A stretch of DNA of 64,000 nucleotides from Algiphilus sp022763315 (GCF_965249985.1 NZ_OZ252280.1); one strand, 5' to 3'; positions 18,280-28,089 are shown, counted from the first letter of the stretch. Numbers and translations are program-made. Notes: generated from the letters alone by a model not told the origin.

Positions 18280-20070
18280 ATGTCTTGCATGACTCGCCCC
18301 CTCAACCCGATGCGCCTGCTGCTCTGGCTGGCAGGCGGCGCCCTGCTGCTGACCAGCGGCGGCTGCAGCACGCTCTCCGCTCCCGCGCACACGCCGACGC
18401 CGGATACGCGGCAGGAGCCGCTCAACGACGCGCTATCCGCGCGTGTGGCCCCGCCCAGCCCGGTACCCGATCCGCGACGCACTACTTTCACCGAACAACT
18501 GTTACTGGCCGAGCTGGCGTCCGCGCGCGGCCAGCACGAGGCCGCGGCGCAGGCCTTTTTGCGCGCCGCCGAGTTGTATAACGAACCGGACATCGCCCGC
18601 CGCGGCGTGCGCGAGGCACTGGCCGCCGGACGCGAGGATCTGGCCTATCAACTGGCGCAGCTATGGCAGGACACCGGCGACTCGCCGTCGCAGAGCCACG
18701 CCCTGCTGCTGCGCCTGGCGGTTGATGCCGGCGATGCCGACATGGCGCGACGCCATCTGGAGCAGGTGGTGCAGGCCGCGGACAGCGAAGACGGCTCCGG
18801 TTATCGGCCGGTGGTACGGGCGCTGGGGGATGTGCAGCAGCAACACGCGCTGGCGCTGGATGTCGTGCAGGGACACGTCGAGGCTTCCAGCGCCGACGAC
18901 GCGGAGGCTTGGTTCGCACTCGGCCTACTCGCCTACAACTACGAACGCTTCGACCGCGCGCGCGTCGCCATCGAACGCGCGTTGACACTGGACGGCTCGA
19001 CGATCGAAAACCGCCACCTGCTGCTGCTTGCCGGCGCGCTGCTGCGCGGCAGTGATACCGCGCAGGCGGTAGAGGCGGTGGAAACGCGTATCGGGGCCGT
19101 CGAGGAACCCGCGGCGCTGCGGCGCGATTTCGCGCAACTGCTGCGCCAGAACGCCGCCTACGATGCGGCGCGCGCGCAGCTCGAAGCCGTGCTCGTTGCA
19201 GCGCCCGGTGATGCCGATGCCCTGCTCAGCCTGGGCACCATCGCCAGGGAGCAGGGCGACCCCGCAGGCGCTGCGGACTACCTTCGGCGCGCTTTGGACG
19301 CAGACGATGCCGACCGCGCGGAGATCCGTTATCAGCTGGGGGTGCTGGCGCAATCCCAGGGCGATTTCGAGACGGCGCGCCGCTGGTTGCAGGAGGCCGC
19401 CGAAGCCGGCGACCTGCTGCGTGCGGAACTGCGCCTGGCGCAGATCGAAGCCGAGCAGGGCGAACTGAACGCCGCCCGCGAACGCCTCGAGCGGCTGCGC
19501 CGGGAGAATCCCGGCATGGCGGCGCGACTGCTCGCGGCCGAAGGCGAGATGCTCTATCGCGCCCGCGCCTACGACGCCTCGGTTTCGCTGCTGGAGCAGG
19601 CACTGTCCGCCTATCCCGACCATCCAGAGCTGCGCTACAACTACGCGCTGGCGCTGGAGCAGGCCGGCCGCATGGCGGCGGCGGAAGCCGAGTTGCGCCG
19701 CCTGATCGCCGACGACAGCGACAATGCCGCCGCCCTGAATGCGCTCGGCTACATGCTGGCCATTCGCGGTGAACGGCTGAATGAGGCGGAGGACCTCATC
19801 CGGCGCGCCCTTGCCGTAGCCCCTGACGACCCGGCGATCACCGACAGTCTGGGCTGGGTGCTGTTCAAGCAGGGCAAGCCGAAGGAAGCACTGGCGTATC
19901 TGCAACGCGCCTACGACGCCTTCCCCAATCCGGAAGTCGCCGCCCACCTCGGTGAAGTGCTCTGGACGCTTGGCGAAAAGGAACGCGCCCGCGCATTGCT
20001 TGAATCGGCGTTGGCCAAGGATCCGGACGATCCCACCCTCAAGGAAACCACCGAGCGCCTGCTGCAGTGA
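18280..20070 (+). CDS. TPR-repeat lipoprotein
   Basis: A 596-residue exported protein made almost entirely of tetratricopeptide-like helical pairs (about residues 65-590), for example AEAWFALGLLAYNYERFDRARVAIERAL-type repeats and a strongly canonical set near the C-terminus (ITDSLGWVLFKQGKPKEALAYL). The N-terminus has a hydrophobic core ending LLLTSGGC, a plausible though imperfect lipobox. A TPR gene of this kind commonly precedes lolB. It may be an assembly scaffold in outer-membrane lipoprotein trafficking; this is inference from position. Its stop overlaps the lolB start (ATGA). Confidence 0.83.
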   Translation: MSCMTRPLNPMRLLLWLAGGALLLTSGGCSTLSAPAHTPTPDTRQEPLNDALSARVAPPSPVPDPRRTTFTEQLLLAELASARGQHEAAAQAFLRAAELYNEPDIARRGVREALAAGREDLAYQLAQLWQDTGDSPSQSHALLLRLAVDAGDADMARRHLEQVVQAADSEDGSGYRPVVRALGDVQQQHALALDVVQGHVEASSADDAEAWFALGLLAYNYERFDRARVAIERALTLDGSTIENRHLLLLAGALLRGSDTAQAVEAVETRIGAVEEPAALRRDFAQLLRQNAAYDAARAQLEAVLVAAPGDADALLSLGTIAREQGDPAGAADYLRRALDADDADRAEIRYQLGVLAQSQGDFETARRWLQEAAEAGDLLRAELRLAQIEAEQGELNAARERLERLRRENPGMAARLLAAEGEMLYRARAYDASVSLLEQALSAYPDHPELRYNYALALEQAGRMAAAEAELRRLIADDSDNAAALNALGYMLAIRGERLNEAEDLIRRALAVAPDDPAITDSLGWVLFKQGKPKEALAYLQRAYDAFPNPEVAAHLGEVLWTLGEKERARALLESALAKDPDDPTLKETTERLLQ

Positions 20071-20681
20071 TGGCTGCGTGGCGCGTACTGTGGGCGCTGC
20101 TGCTGCCGATCCTGTTGGCAGCCTGCGCCACCACCACGCCGCCACCTTCGACGCGCGTCGACCGCAGCGAGGCCTGGCTTGCGCATCTCGCCACCATCCG
20201 TGACATCTCCGGCTTCGTCATTGACGGCCGGCTGAGCGAGGGCAGTATGGGTTCCGCCACCCTGTTCTGGCGTCAGAGCGGCGCAGGCTTCTCGGCCCGC
20301 GCCTCCGGACCTTTCGGCAGCGGTGCCATCGCGCTCGCCGGCACACCGACAGCGGTGACCATCCGCGATGGCGAGCAGCGCATCACCACCAGCCAACCGG
20401 AGGCCTGGCTGCAGCAGCAACTGGGTTGGCAACTTCCGGTGGCGGGACTACGATTCTGGGCAGTGGGGCGTCCCATGCCCGGCCGCGCCGCCGTCTTCGC
20501 CTATAACGACGCCGGCCAGCTCGCCGTGTTGGAGCAGGCTGGTTGGCGCATCCACTACGAGGCCTACGAGCAAACACAGGAAGGGCTGTGGCTACCCAGC
20601 CGCATCCGCTTCATCAGCGAGGAGCAGGCAGCGCTTCTGCGCATCGCGCGCTGGCGCAACATCGAACGGGATGCAGACTGA
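20067..20681 (+). CDS. lolB: outer-membrane lipoprotein LolB
   Basis: The receptor that takes lipoproteins from periplasmic LolA and inserts them in the outer membrane. It is itself a lipoprotein: the signal ends LLPILLAAC with the cysteine at about residue 18. The rest matches the half-barrel fold: ISGFVIDGRLSEGSMGSATLFWRQ, FSARASGPFGSGAIAL, then PVAGLRFWAVGRPMP. It has 204 residues, normal length. It overlaps the TPR gene by four bases and ispE by eleven, so all three form one operon. Confidence 0.9.
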   Translation: MMAAWRVLWALLLPILLAACATTTPPPSTRVDRSEAWLAHLATIRDISGFVIDGRLSEGSMGSATLFWRQSGAGFSARASGPFGSGAIALAGTPTAVTIRDGEQRITTSQPEAWLQQQLGWQLPVAGLRFWAVGRPMPGRAAVFAYNDAGQLAVLEQAGWRIHYEAYEQTQEGLWLPSRIRFISEEQAALLRIARWRNIERDAD

Positions 20682-21576
20682 GAGCGCAGACACACTGGGC
20701 GCATTCGGAGCGGCGCGCTGGCCCGCGCCCGCCAAGATCAACCGTTTTCTCCACATCACGGGGCGGCGCTCGGACGGCCGACACAACATCCAGACGCTGT
20801 TTCAGTTTCTCGGCTGGGGCGACGAACTGAGTTTCCGCGTGCGGCGCGACGGCGCCATTGCGCGTTATGGCGATACCGAAGCCATCCCGACCGATGACGA
20901 TCTCGTTGTGCGCGCCGCGCAGGCGCTGCGCGCGGCCACCGGTGCCCCTTACGGCGTCGACATCGCCGTACACAAGCGCATCCCGATGGGTTCCGGATTG
21001 GGCGGTGGCTCCAGCGACGCGGCCACCACCCTGATCGCCCTCAATACCTTGTGGAATTGTCGGCTCGACGCCACCACACTGGCGCGCATCGGTCTGGGAC
21101 TGGGCGCTGACGTGCCCGTTTTCATCCACGGCCACGCCAGCTGGGCGGAGGGCGTGGGGGAACAGCTCACGTCGGTGGCTCCGGACGAGCCTTGGATACT
21201 GCTCGCCCTGCCCGGTTGCGCCGTGTCCACGGCACAAGCCTTCGCCGCCGACGCACTGGAGCGCGATACGGCCCCCGTCACGATGGCCGACTTTGCCGCC
21301 GGGCGCTGTCGCAATGTCTTCGAGCCGGTCGCACGCGCGCTCGCACCCGCCGTGAGCGAGACCCTGGATGCGCTGGCACAGGCCGCCGCAGAGGCGCAGG
21401 CCGATGCCCGACCGCAGCTCAGCGGCAGTGGCAGCGCCTGCTTTCTGTGTCTGGCAGACCGCGCAACGGCGCGGGCTGCGCAGCGCCGCATGCCGGCCGC
21501 ACTACCCACTCTGGTCACCCGTGCACAGAATTCTTCGCCGCTGCATGTGGCAAGCCTTGGCCCAATCGGGCGATAA
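20671..21576 (+). CDS. ispE: 4-diphosphocytidyl-2-C-methyl-D-erythritol kinase
   Basis: A GHMP kinase in the MEP isoprenoid pathway. Key motifs: the N-terminal WPAPAKINRFLHITGRR substrate region, the ATP loop IPMGSGLGGGSSDAATTL, and the C-terminal LSGSGSACFLC motif. It has 301 residues. The chosen ATG overlaps the lolB 3' end by eleven bases. A longer upstream frame exists but lies inside lolB. The lolB-ispE-tRNA(Gln)-prs order is widely conserved. Confidence 0.94.
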   Translation: MQTESADTLGAFGAARWPAPAKINRFLHITGRRSDGRHNIQTLFQFLGWGDELSFRVRRDGAIARYGDTEAIPTDDDLVVRAAQALRAATGAPYGVDIAVHKRIPMGSGLGGGSSDAATTLIALNTLWNCRLDATTLARIGLGLGADVPVFIHGHASWAEGVGEQLTSVAPDEPWILLALPGCAVSTAQAFAADALERDTAPVTMADFAAGRCRNVFEPVARALAPAVSETLDALAQAAAEAQADARPQLSGSGSACFLCLADRATARAAQRRMPAALPTLVTRAQNSSPLHVASLGPIGR

Positions 21577-21597
21577 TGTCGGCGACATGACAGCCGA

Positions 21598-21672
21598 TGG
21601 GGCGTAGCCAAGCGGTAAGGCAACGGGTTTTGATCCCGTGATGCGATGGTTCGAATCCATCCGCCCCAGCCA
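21598..21672 (+). tRNA. tRNA-Gln (UUG)
   Basis: A 75-base cloverleaf including an encoded CCA. The acceptor stem is TGGGGCG/CGCCCCA, the anticodon loop TTTTGAT on a CGGG/CCCG-type stem gives anticodon TTG, and the T arm contains GGTTCGAATCC. It lies between ispE and prs, the expected place. Confidence 0.96.
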
Positions 21673-21679
21673 ACAAGCA

Positions 21680-21701
21680 GGGCCGCGCGCTGACGCGGCC
21701 C
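21680..21701 (+). terminator. hairpin terminator after tRNA-Gln
   Basis: GGGCCGCG (21680-21687) pairs perfectly with CGCGGCCC (21694-21701) across a six-base loop and is followed by TT. The stem is strong but the T-tract is short. It lies eight bases past the tRNA CCA. Confidence 0.6.
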
Positions 21702-21768
21702 TTCACATTGCAGCGGCGCGAGGCCACTGCAATTTGCGGACGATGACTTCTCGGGGATACGGCACAGA

Positions 21769-22722
21769 ATGAGCGACGGCCATCTGATGATTTTCAGCGG
21801 CAACGCCAATCGGGCGCTTGCCAAGGATGTAGCGGCACACCTGAAGCTGCCACTGGCCAGCGCCACCGTCGGCACCTTCTCCGATGGCGAGATCAACGTC
21901 GAGATCCACGACAATGTGCGTGGTCGCGATGTCTTCGTCGTGCAGCCGACCTGCGCGCCCACCAACACCAATCTGATGGAGCTGGTGATGATCTGCGACG
22001 CCATCAAGCGCGCAAGCGCGGGGCGCATCACCGCCGTCATCCCCTACTTTGGCTATGCCCGCCAGGACCGACGTCCGCGCTCGTCGCGTGTGCCGATTTC
22101 GGCCAAGGTCTGTGCCGATATCCTGACCACGGCCGGCGCCGACCGCGTACTCACGGTGGATCTGCACGCCGACCAGATTCAGGGCTTCTTCGACTGCCCG
22201 GTGGATAACGTCTACGCCTCACCCGTGCTGCTGGGCGACATCTGGCGGCAGAAATACGACAACGTGGTCGTGGTATCCCCCGACGTAGGCGGTGTGGTGC
22301 GCGCCCGGGCCGTGGCCAAGCGCCTCGACGACGCCGATCTCGCCATCATCGACAAGCGCCGCCCGCGCGCCAACGAGGCGCGGGTGATGAACATCATCGG
22401 TGACGTCCGCGACAAGACCTGCGTCATGGTCGATGATCTGGTGGATACTGCAGGCACCCTCGCCAAGGCCGGCGACGCATTGAAGGCAGCAGGCGCCCGG
22501 CGGGTCGTCGCCTATGTCACGCATCCAGTACTGTCCGGCGCCGCGGTCGAGAACATCAGCGGTTCCCAGATCGACGAACTGGTGGTCACCGACTCCATCC
22601 CGCTGTCTCCGGCCGCCGCCAACTGCGGCAAGATTCGCCAGCTCTCCATCGGCGCCCTGCTGGCCGAAGCAATCCGCCGCGTGTCGGCGGAGGAATCGGT
22701 GTCCTCGCTGTATTCGGACTAG
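21769..22722 (+). CDS. prs: ribose-phosphate pyrophosphokinase
   Basis: Makes PRPP from ribose-5-phosphate and ATP for nucleotide, histidine, tryptophan and NAD synthesis. It has 317 residues. The conserved blocks are GTFSDGEINVEI, PYFGYARQDRR, the flexible loop DKRRP, and the PRPP-binding CVMVDDLVDTAGTL. Its metal-binding region VLTVDLHADQIQGFF is intact. It is class I by sequence. Confidence 0.97.
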   Translation: MSDGHLMIFSGNANRALAKDVAAHLKLPLASATVGTFSDGEINVEIHDNVRGRDVFVVQPTCAPTNTNLMELVMICDAIKRASAGRITAVIPYFGYARQDRRPRSSRVPISAKVCADILTTAGADRVLTVDLHADQIQGFFDCPVDNVYASPVLLGDIWRQKYDNVVVVSPDVGGVVRARAVAKRLDDADLAIIDKRRPRANEARVMNIIGDVRDKTCVMVDDLVDTAGTLAKAGDALKAAGARRVVAYVTHPVLSGAAVENISGSQIDELVVTDSIPLSPAAANCGKIRQLSIGALLAEAIRRVSAEESVSSLYSD

Positions 22723-22833
22723 GCGCAAGCGCGCGACTGGCGCCTACCGCCGGCTTCCACTACACTGCGCGCCCTTCGTGGCTTGGTCGCGGGCCGCGAA
22801 GGCTTTCCTTCTCCCCTTTTTGGAGCATCAATC

Positions 22834-23490
22834 ATGTCCGATGAATTCGTCGTCGAGGCGAAATCGCGTGAGGCGCAAGGAACGGGTGCGAGCCGCCGTC
22901 TGCGCCGTGATGGCTGGACCCCAGCCATCGTCTATGGCGCTGGCAAGGCGCCGCAGTCGATCGTGGTCAGCCACCGCCAGCTATACCGCCAGATGGGCTA
23001 CGAAGCCTTCTTCTCGCACATTCTTAAGCTCGAGATCGACGGCCAGCCCGAGTCGGTGGTGATCAAGGCTGTGCAGCGCCATCCGGCGCGCAAGCAGATC
23101 CTGCACGCCGATTTCCTGCGCGTGCGCGCTGATCACGCTATTCGTGTGCGCGTGCCGCTGCACTTCGAAGGCGAAGCAGTGGCGCCGGGCGTGAAGACCG
23201 GCGGCGGCGTTGTCGAGCACATGATGAACGACGTCGAAGTCGAGTGTCTGCCGAAGCATCTGCCCGAATACATCGCGGTGGATATCTCCAAGCTGGAACT
23301 CGATCAGACCGTCCATCTCTCCGAGATCCCCCTCCCCGAGGGTGTAGAACTCGTCGAGCTCAAGCACGAGAACGACGCCGGCGTGGTGGCGATCCACCAG
23401 CCGCGCAAGGTTGAGGAGGACGAGGAAGACGAAGGAGACAGTGGCGAAGGCGAACAGGCTTCGGACGACGAAGGCGAGTCCGAGGACTGA
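22834..23490 (+). CDS. rplY: 50S ribosomal protein L25/general stress protein Ctc
   Basis: A 218-residue long-form bL25 (TL5/Ctc type) that binds 5S rRNA. The N-terminal L25 domain includes REAQGTGASRRLRRDGWTPAIVYG. The C-terminal domain includes VPLHFEGEAVAPGVKTGGGVVEH and ECLPKHLPEYIAVDISKL. The tail is a glutamate/aspartate-rich run, common in this family. TTTTTGGAG precedes the ATG at a good distance. The order prs-rplY-pth-ychF is standard. Confidence 0.95.
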   Translation: MSDEFVVEAKSREAQGTGASRRLRRDGWTPAIVYGAGKAPQSIVVSHRQLYRQMGYEAFFSHILKLEIDGQPESVVIKAVQRHPARKQILHADFLRVRADHAIRVRVPLHFEGEAVAPGVKTGGGVVEHMMNDVEVECLPKHLPEYIAVDISKLELDQTVHLSEIPLPEGVELVELKHENDAGVVAIHQPRKVEEDEEDEGDSGEGEQASDDEGESED

Positions 23491-23511
23491 TCCTGCCGTT
23501 CCGCCGTCATC

Positions 23512-24102
23512 GTGTCTCTTCCTGTCCGGTTGATTGCCGGGCTCGGTAACCCCGGGCCCGGCTACGCTGCCACGCGACACAACGCCGGCTTCTGGTTTGT
23601 CGATGCGCTGGCGGCCCACGCCGCAAGCAGCTGGAAGGCCGAGCGTCGCTTCTCGGGCGAGACGAGCCGTCTGCCCACCGCCGCCGGTGATCTCTGGCTG
23701 CTCAAGCCCGATACCTTCATGAACCGCAGTGGCCAGGCGGTACGCGCTGTCTGCGACTTCTACAAGATCGCCGCCTCCGAGGTGCTCGTGGTGCACGACG
23801 ATCTCGACCTGCCAGCCGGTACCGTCCGCCTCAAGCGCGGCGGTGGGCACGGCGGCCACAACGGATTGCGCGATATTCACCGCCATCTGGGCACGCCGGA
23901 CTACTGTCGCCTGCGTGTCGGCATCGGTCATCCGGGACAGCAGCAGGAAGTCCTCAATTACGTGCTTGGCAAGCCTACCGCGGAGGAATCGCGTGCCATC
24001 GGCGAGGCGCTGGTGCGCGCTGCGGAGGCGCTCGACACGCTGCTCAGCAGCGGTTGGGAGCGCGCCTGCACACAATTGCACACCGCCCCGACGCAGGCTT
24101 GA
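23512..24102 (+). CDS. pth: peptidyl-tRNA hydrolase
   Basis: Recycles peptidyl-tRNA that drops off the ribosome. It has 196 residues. The GLGNPGPGYAATRHNAGFWFVD block carries the catalytic histidine, followed by LLKPDTFMNRSGQAV, VVHDDLDLPAGTVRLK and GGGHGGHNGLRDI. The start is GTG, 21 bases after rplY. Confidence 0.96.
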   Translation: MSLPVRLIAGLGNPGPGYAATRHNAGFWFVDALAAHAASSWKAERRFSGETSRLPTAAGDLWLLKPDTFMNRSGQAVRAVCDFYKIAASEVLVVHDDLDLPAGTVRLKRGGGHGGHNGLRDIHRHLGTPDYCRLRVGIGHPGQQQEVLNYVLGKPTAEESRAIGEALVRAAEALDTLLSSGWERACTQLHTAPTQA

Positions 24103-24170
24103 GACCTACTTCGTCCAGTCGATGGGGCACCGAGTTCTTCCTTCCAATACTGCCTTAGGGAGTTAGCAGC

Positions 24171-25265
24171 GTGGCCATTCAATGCGGCATCGTCGGTCTG
24201 CCCAATGTCGGCAAATCGACCCTTTTCAACGCGCTCACGCGCGCCGGTATCGGCGCCGAGAACTATCCCTTCTGCACCATCGATCCCAATGTCGGCGTGG
24301 TGCCCGTGCCTGACCCACGGCTGCAGACACTGGCCGGCATCGTCAAGCCGCAGAAGATCATTCCCACCTCGGTCGAGTTTGTGGATATCGCCGGGTTGGT
24401 CGCCGGCGCCAGCAAGGGCGAAGGTCTCGGAAACCAGTTTCTTGGCCACATCCGCGAAACCGATGCCATCGCCCATGTCGTGCGCTGCTTCGAGGACGAC
24501 GACATCATCCATGTGTCCGGCTCCGTCGATCCGCTGCGCGATATCGACACCATCGCCACCGAACTCGCACTCGCGGATCTCGAGGGCGTCACGCGCGCGC
24601 TGGACAAGGTCTCGCGCCAGGCCAAATCCGGCGACAAGACGGCCCAGGCGCGCGCCGATCTGCTCAAGCGCGTGCACGATCACCTGGACGCCGGCTACCC
24701 GGTGCGCAGCCTGCCGATCAGCGAAGGTGAGCGGCCATGGCTGCGCGAGCTTTTTCTGATTACCGCCAAGCCGCTGATGTACATTGCCAACGTCGACGAA
24801 GCCGCCCTGAGCGAGGGCAACGCCGCGCTGGAGCAGGTGCGGCAGCGCGCCGCCGAAGAGCACGCCGTGGTGGTGCCGGTTTGCGCCGGCATTGAGGCGG
24901 AACTGTCGCAGCTCGATGACGCCGACCGTGCCGAATTCCTTGCCGACCTCGGCCTACAGGAGCCCGGGCTCGACCGCGTCATTCGCGGTGCCTACGATCT
25001 GCTCGGGCTGCAGACCTTCTTCACCGCCGGACCGACCGAAGTCCGCGCCTGGACGGTGCGCAAGGGCGCCAGCGCGCCGCAGGCGGCCGGCGTGATCCAC
25101 ACCGATTTCGAGAAAGGTTTCATCCGGGCCGAAGTGGTCGCCTACGACGACTTCGTCACCTACCAGGGCGAAAATGGCGCCAAGGATGCGGGCCGCTGGC
25201 GGCTCGAAGGCAAGGACTACATCGTTCACGAAGGCGATGTCATGCATTTCCGCTTCAACGTATAG
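24171..25265 (+). CDS. ychF: redox-responsive ATPase/GTPase YchF
   Basis: An Obg-family translational P-loop NTPase that hydrolyses ATP. It has 364 residues. The P-loop is GLPNVGKSTLFN; the G2/G3 regions include FVDIAGLVAGASKGEGLGNQFL. The TGS domain at the C-terminus ends GDVMHFRFNV, invariant in the family. The start is GTG, with a clear AGGGAG 12 bases upstream. It is the last gene of the housekeeping block; the accessory cluster begins 97 bases further on. Confidence 0.96.
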   Translation: MAIQCGIVGLPNVGKSTLFNALTRAGIGAENYPFCTIDPNVGVVPVPDPRLQTLAGIVKPQKIIPTSVEFVDIAGLVAGASKGEGLGNQFLGHIRETDAIAHVVRCFEDDDIIHVSGSVDPLRDIDTIATELALADLEGVTRALDKVSRQAKSGDKTAQARADLLKRVHDHLDAGYPVRSLPISEGERPWLRELFLITAKPLMYIANVDEAALSEGNAALEQVRQRAAEEHAVVVPVCAGIEAELSQLDDADRAEFLADLGLQEPGLDRVIRGAYDLLGLQTFFTAGPTEVRAWTVRKGASAPQAAGVIHTDFEKGFIRAEVVAYDDFVTYQGENGAKDAGRWRLEGKDYIVHEGDVMHFRFNV

Positions 25266-25362
25266 GCGCCATCTCGAGACCCACGGCTGCCCCCATCTGC
25301 GGCTTGCAGAGGCAGGCATTGCGCGATAGCTTCTAGCGCGAGCACTGCAACGGGGGTGCGCC

Positions 25363-26550
25363 ATGACGCCTGTTCTACGTTGGCTATCTCGCCGCTTCAC
25401 CGAGGGCCGGCTCGTCATCCGGTTCGACGATGGGCAGGAATGCACCATCGGCAGCGGGCCACGCGCCGCCCGCCTGCGCTTCAAGGATCGCGCCACCCTG
25501 CACTGGGTGCTCCGCGATCCGCAAATGCGCTTTCCCGAAGCCTATGTTGACGGCCACTGGGAACCGGAAGACGATCTTCTTTCGGTGCTTGAGGTTGCCA
25601 TGCGCAACAGCAGTCATCTGCTTTCGCGGCGCACGCGCGCGCTGCGCGTGCTGCGCGCCCGATTGGGCGAACTGAATTCAGCGGTCAGCGCCAAACGCAA
25701 CATCCAGCACCACTACGACATCGATACACCAGTGTATCGCCTGTTTCTGGATCAGGACCTGCACTACTCCTGCGCCTACTTTGAACAACCGGAACTCAGC
25801 CTGGAGGCCGCGCAACAAGCCAAATGCGCGCTCATCGCACGCAAGCTCGACCTGCGGCCCGGCGCACACGTGCTCGACATCGGCTGCGGATGGGGAAGCA
25901 ATGCCCTCTACCTAGCGCGCCATTTCGACGTCGAGGTCACCGGGGTCACGCTCTCCGAAAACCAATGCGCCATCGCCCGCGAACGCGCCGAGGCTGCCGG
26001 CCTCGCCGACCGCGTCCACTTCCGCCTGGAGGACTATCGCCAGACGCAGGGCCCGTTTGACGCCATCGTCAGCATTGGCATGTTCGAGCATGTCGGCCGG
26101 CCGCAATACCCGGTCTTCTTCCAGCGCGTGCACGAGCTCCTTACTGACGATGGGGTGGCGTTGTTGCATACCATCGGCAGCCGTCATCCACCTGATCAGG
26201 GGAGCCCCTGGATCCGCAAATACATCTTTCCCGGCGGGCAGATTCCGGCTGCATCCGAGATCATGTCACCGTTGGAAAAGAGCGGTCTCTGGATGACCGA
26301 CCTGGAAGTGCTCAGGCTGCACTACGCCCGCACCCTGTCGCACTGGCACGCACGCTTCCAGCAGAACCGAGCGGCCATCGCCGAGATCATGGGTGAGCGC
26401 TTCTGCCGGATGTGGCGCTTCTATCTCCAGGCTTCGGAGGCAACCTTCCGCTGGGGCGGGCTGGCGGTCTTCCAACTGCAGCTGGCGCGCACGGTCGATC
26501 GCCTCCCACTCACGCGTAATTATCTATTTTCCGACACGGTTTTGGGTTGA
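25363..26550 (+). CDS. cyclopropane-fatty-acyl-phospholipid synthase family methyltransferase
   Basis: A 395-residue CFA-synthase-like enzyme, which methylenates or methylates unsaturated acyl chains using SAM. The N-terminal extension (1-110) resembles the CFAS lipid-binding domain. NIQHHYDIDTPVYRLFLDQDLHYSCAYF is the strongest family signature, followed by the SAM loop VLDIGCGWGSNALYLA, GVTLSENQCAIAR, and SIGMFEHVG. The late RFCRMWRFYLQASEATFRWGG matches the CFA C-terminus. GGGGG precedes the ATG. It opens the rightward operon of the lipid cluster, so it may act on the cluster's acyl product rather than on bulk phospholipid; that is inference. The dedicated cfa gene of the cell may be elsewhere. 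Confidence 0.9.
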   Translation: MTPVLRWLSRRFTEGRLVIRFDDGQECTIGSGPRAARLRFKDRATLHWVLRDPQMRFPEAYVDGHWEPEDDLLSVLEVAMRNSSHLLSRRTRALRVLRARLGELNSAVSAKRNIQHHYDIDTPVYRLFLDQDLHYSCAYFEQPELSLEAAQQAKCALIARKLDLRPGAHVLDIGCGWGSNALYLARHFDVEVTGVTLSENQCAIARERAEAAGLADRVHFRLEDYRQTQGPFDAIVSIGMFEHVGRPQYPVFFQRVHELLTDDGVALLHTIGSRHPPDQGSPWIRKYIFPGGQIPAASEIMSPLEKSGLWMTDLEVLRLHYARTLSHWHARFQQNRAAIAEIMGERFCRMWRFYLQASEATFRWGGLAVFQLQLARTVDRLPLTRNYLFSDTVLG

Positions 26551-26603
26551 CAGCGCAGGGCGAATCCCGCCAAATCCCCGTGAACCCCAGCGATCACTCA
26601 TTC

Positions 26604-27983
26604 ATGCCGCGATCTCGGCGATTCGCGAGCCAGCAGTGGCTCTTTGTGCTTATCGGTCTCTGCCTGTTCGGTAGCGCACAGGCAGAGGGCCTCGACCGGG
26701 GCGCCGCCGTCGCCAGCGAAGACAGCCTGCTGCATTACTATCAGGCGGCGCTTGATCGGAATGCCAACTACCGCGCCGCGCTGGAGCTGTACCGCGCCGC
26801 AGCGGAAGCCGAGCCCCAGGCCCTCGCCCGCCTGCTCCCCAAGATTGGGCTGGAAGGCGCGTACAACCGCATCCGTCAGGAGATCGACGGCGAGTTCTTC
26901 GGCATCGCCGAGATCAACGAGACCGAGTACTTCGACAAGTACGCCTACGGCGTTTCCCTTCAGCAACCGATCTACCAGCGCGCCGCGCTGCTCGGTCTGG
27001 ACCGCGCCGAACTCGCCATTGGCCAGGCGCGTCTGCGCCTGACGGCGGAACGCCACGAGCTGATGCTGCGCACCGCCGAGGCCTATTTCGGCGTGCTCGC
27101 GGCCGGCTACGAGCTCAGCTTCACGCGCGCCGAAAAGGAAGCCATCGCGCGCCAGGTTGAACAGACCCAGGGACGCTTTGATTCCGGCATCGTCGCCGAA
27201 ACCGACCTGCTTGCCGTGCGGGCGCAGCTCGACAGCGTCAAGGCCTCGGAAATCGAAGCCGAGAACGCGCTCGACATCGCGCAAACCCGCCTCGAGTTCA
27301 TCAGCGGACAGCGCCCGGAGCGCATCAAGACACTGAACGAAGTCGCCCGCCTGCCCGCCCTTGATCCGGACCGGGTCGAGCCCTGGCTCGCCCGCGCGCA
27401 GCAGCACAATACCGACGTCCTGGCCGAAACGGTGGGACTGAACCTGGCCGAGGTCGATACCGACATCGCGCGCGCCCAACGCTGGCCCACGCTGCAACTG
27501 ACCGGCTCGCACGCCTACTTCGATTCCGACGGCGGCTTCGAGGGCGCGCGCGACGATACCGACAGCCGCATCGGCATCTCCCTCAGCGTTCCACTGTACG
27601 AAGGGGGCATGGTGCGCTCGCGGGTCATCGAAGCGCAGGCGCGCCAGCGCGCGGCCGCGCATCAGCGCGACAGCGCCGAAACCCAGGCCCGACTGGCGAC
27701 GCGTACCGCCTTTCTGAACACCCGCGCCGCCCTCGCCCGCGCCGATGCGCTGGTCAAGGCGGTCGACTCGGCGCAGGCGGCCGAAGCCTCCGCACAGATC
27801 GCATTTGAGGTCGGTTCGCGCACGTCGGCGGACTATCTGGCCGCGGTGCGCGAGCGTTTCCGCGCCCAGCGCGATCTCGCCCGCGCGCGCTACGACTACC
27901 TGCTTGGCCTGCTGCGGCTGCGCAAGGCCGCCGGCGTGTTGCGCATGGCCGACCTCGAAGAAATGAACCGCGTGCTGCAATGA
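26604..27983 (+). CDS. TolC-family outer-membrane efflux protein
   Basis: A 459-residue channel-tunnel subunit of the TolC/OEP family. A signal peptide (WLFVLIGLCLFGSAQA) ends near residue 26. Two OEP repeats follow with long amphipathic helices: the first around AYFGVLAAGYELSFTRAEKEAIARQVEQTQGRFDSG, the second near RIGISLSVPLYEGGMVRSRVIEAQARQRAAA. GISLSVPLYEGG is a family hallmark. A TTG start 57 bases upstream (overlapping the CFA-like gene) is possible, but the ATG places the signal sequence correctly. Together with the next gene it forms the visible outer and adaptor parts of an exporter. No ATPase or RND pump is encoded nearby. Confidence 0.88.
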   Translation: MPRSRRFASQQWLFVLIGLCLFGSAQAEGLDRGAAVASEDSLLHYYQAALDRNANYRAALELYRAAAEAEPQALARLLPKIGLEGAYNRIRQEIDGEFFGIAEINETEYFDKYAYGVSLQQPIYQRAALLGLDRAELAIGQARLRLTAERHELMLRTAEAYFGVLAAGYELSFTRAEKEAIARQVEQTQGRFDSGIVAETDLLAVRAQLDSVKASEIEAENALDIAQTRLEFISGQRPERIKTLNEVARLPALDPDRVEPWLARAQQHNTDVLAETVGLNLAEVDTDIARAQRWPTLQLTGSHAYFDSDGGFEGARDDTDSRIGISLSVPLYEGGMVRSRVIEAQARQRAAAHQRDSAETQARLATRTAFLNTRAALARADALVKAVDSAQAAEASAQIAFEVGSRTSADYLAAVRERFRAQRDLARARYDYLLGLLRLRKAAGVLRMADLEEMNRVLQ

Positions 27984-28089
27984 GGCGTCGCGCCACCGGA
28001 CCGCATCCTTTGCTTCCCTGTCCACCCGCCCTGCAGCCCTGCCCGCGCCGCGCCATCGGCGCCCGTACTGATTCTGGAGTGAACTCTCG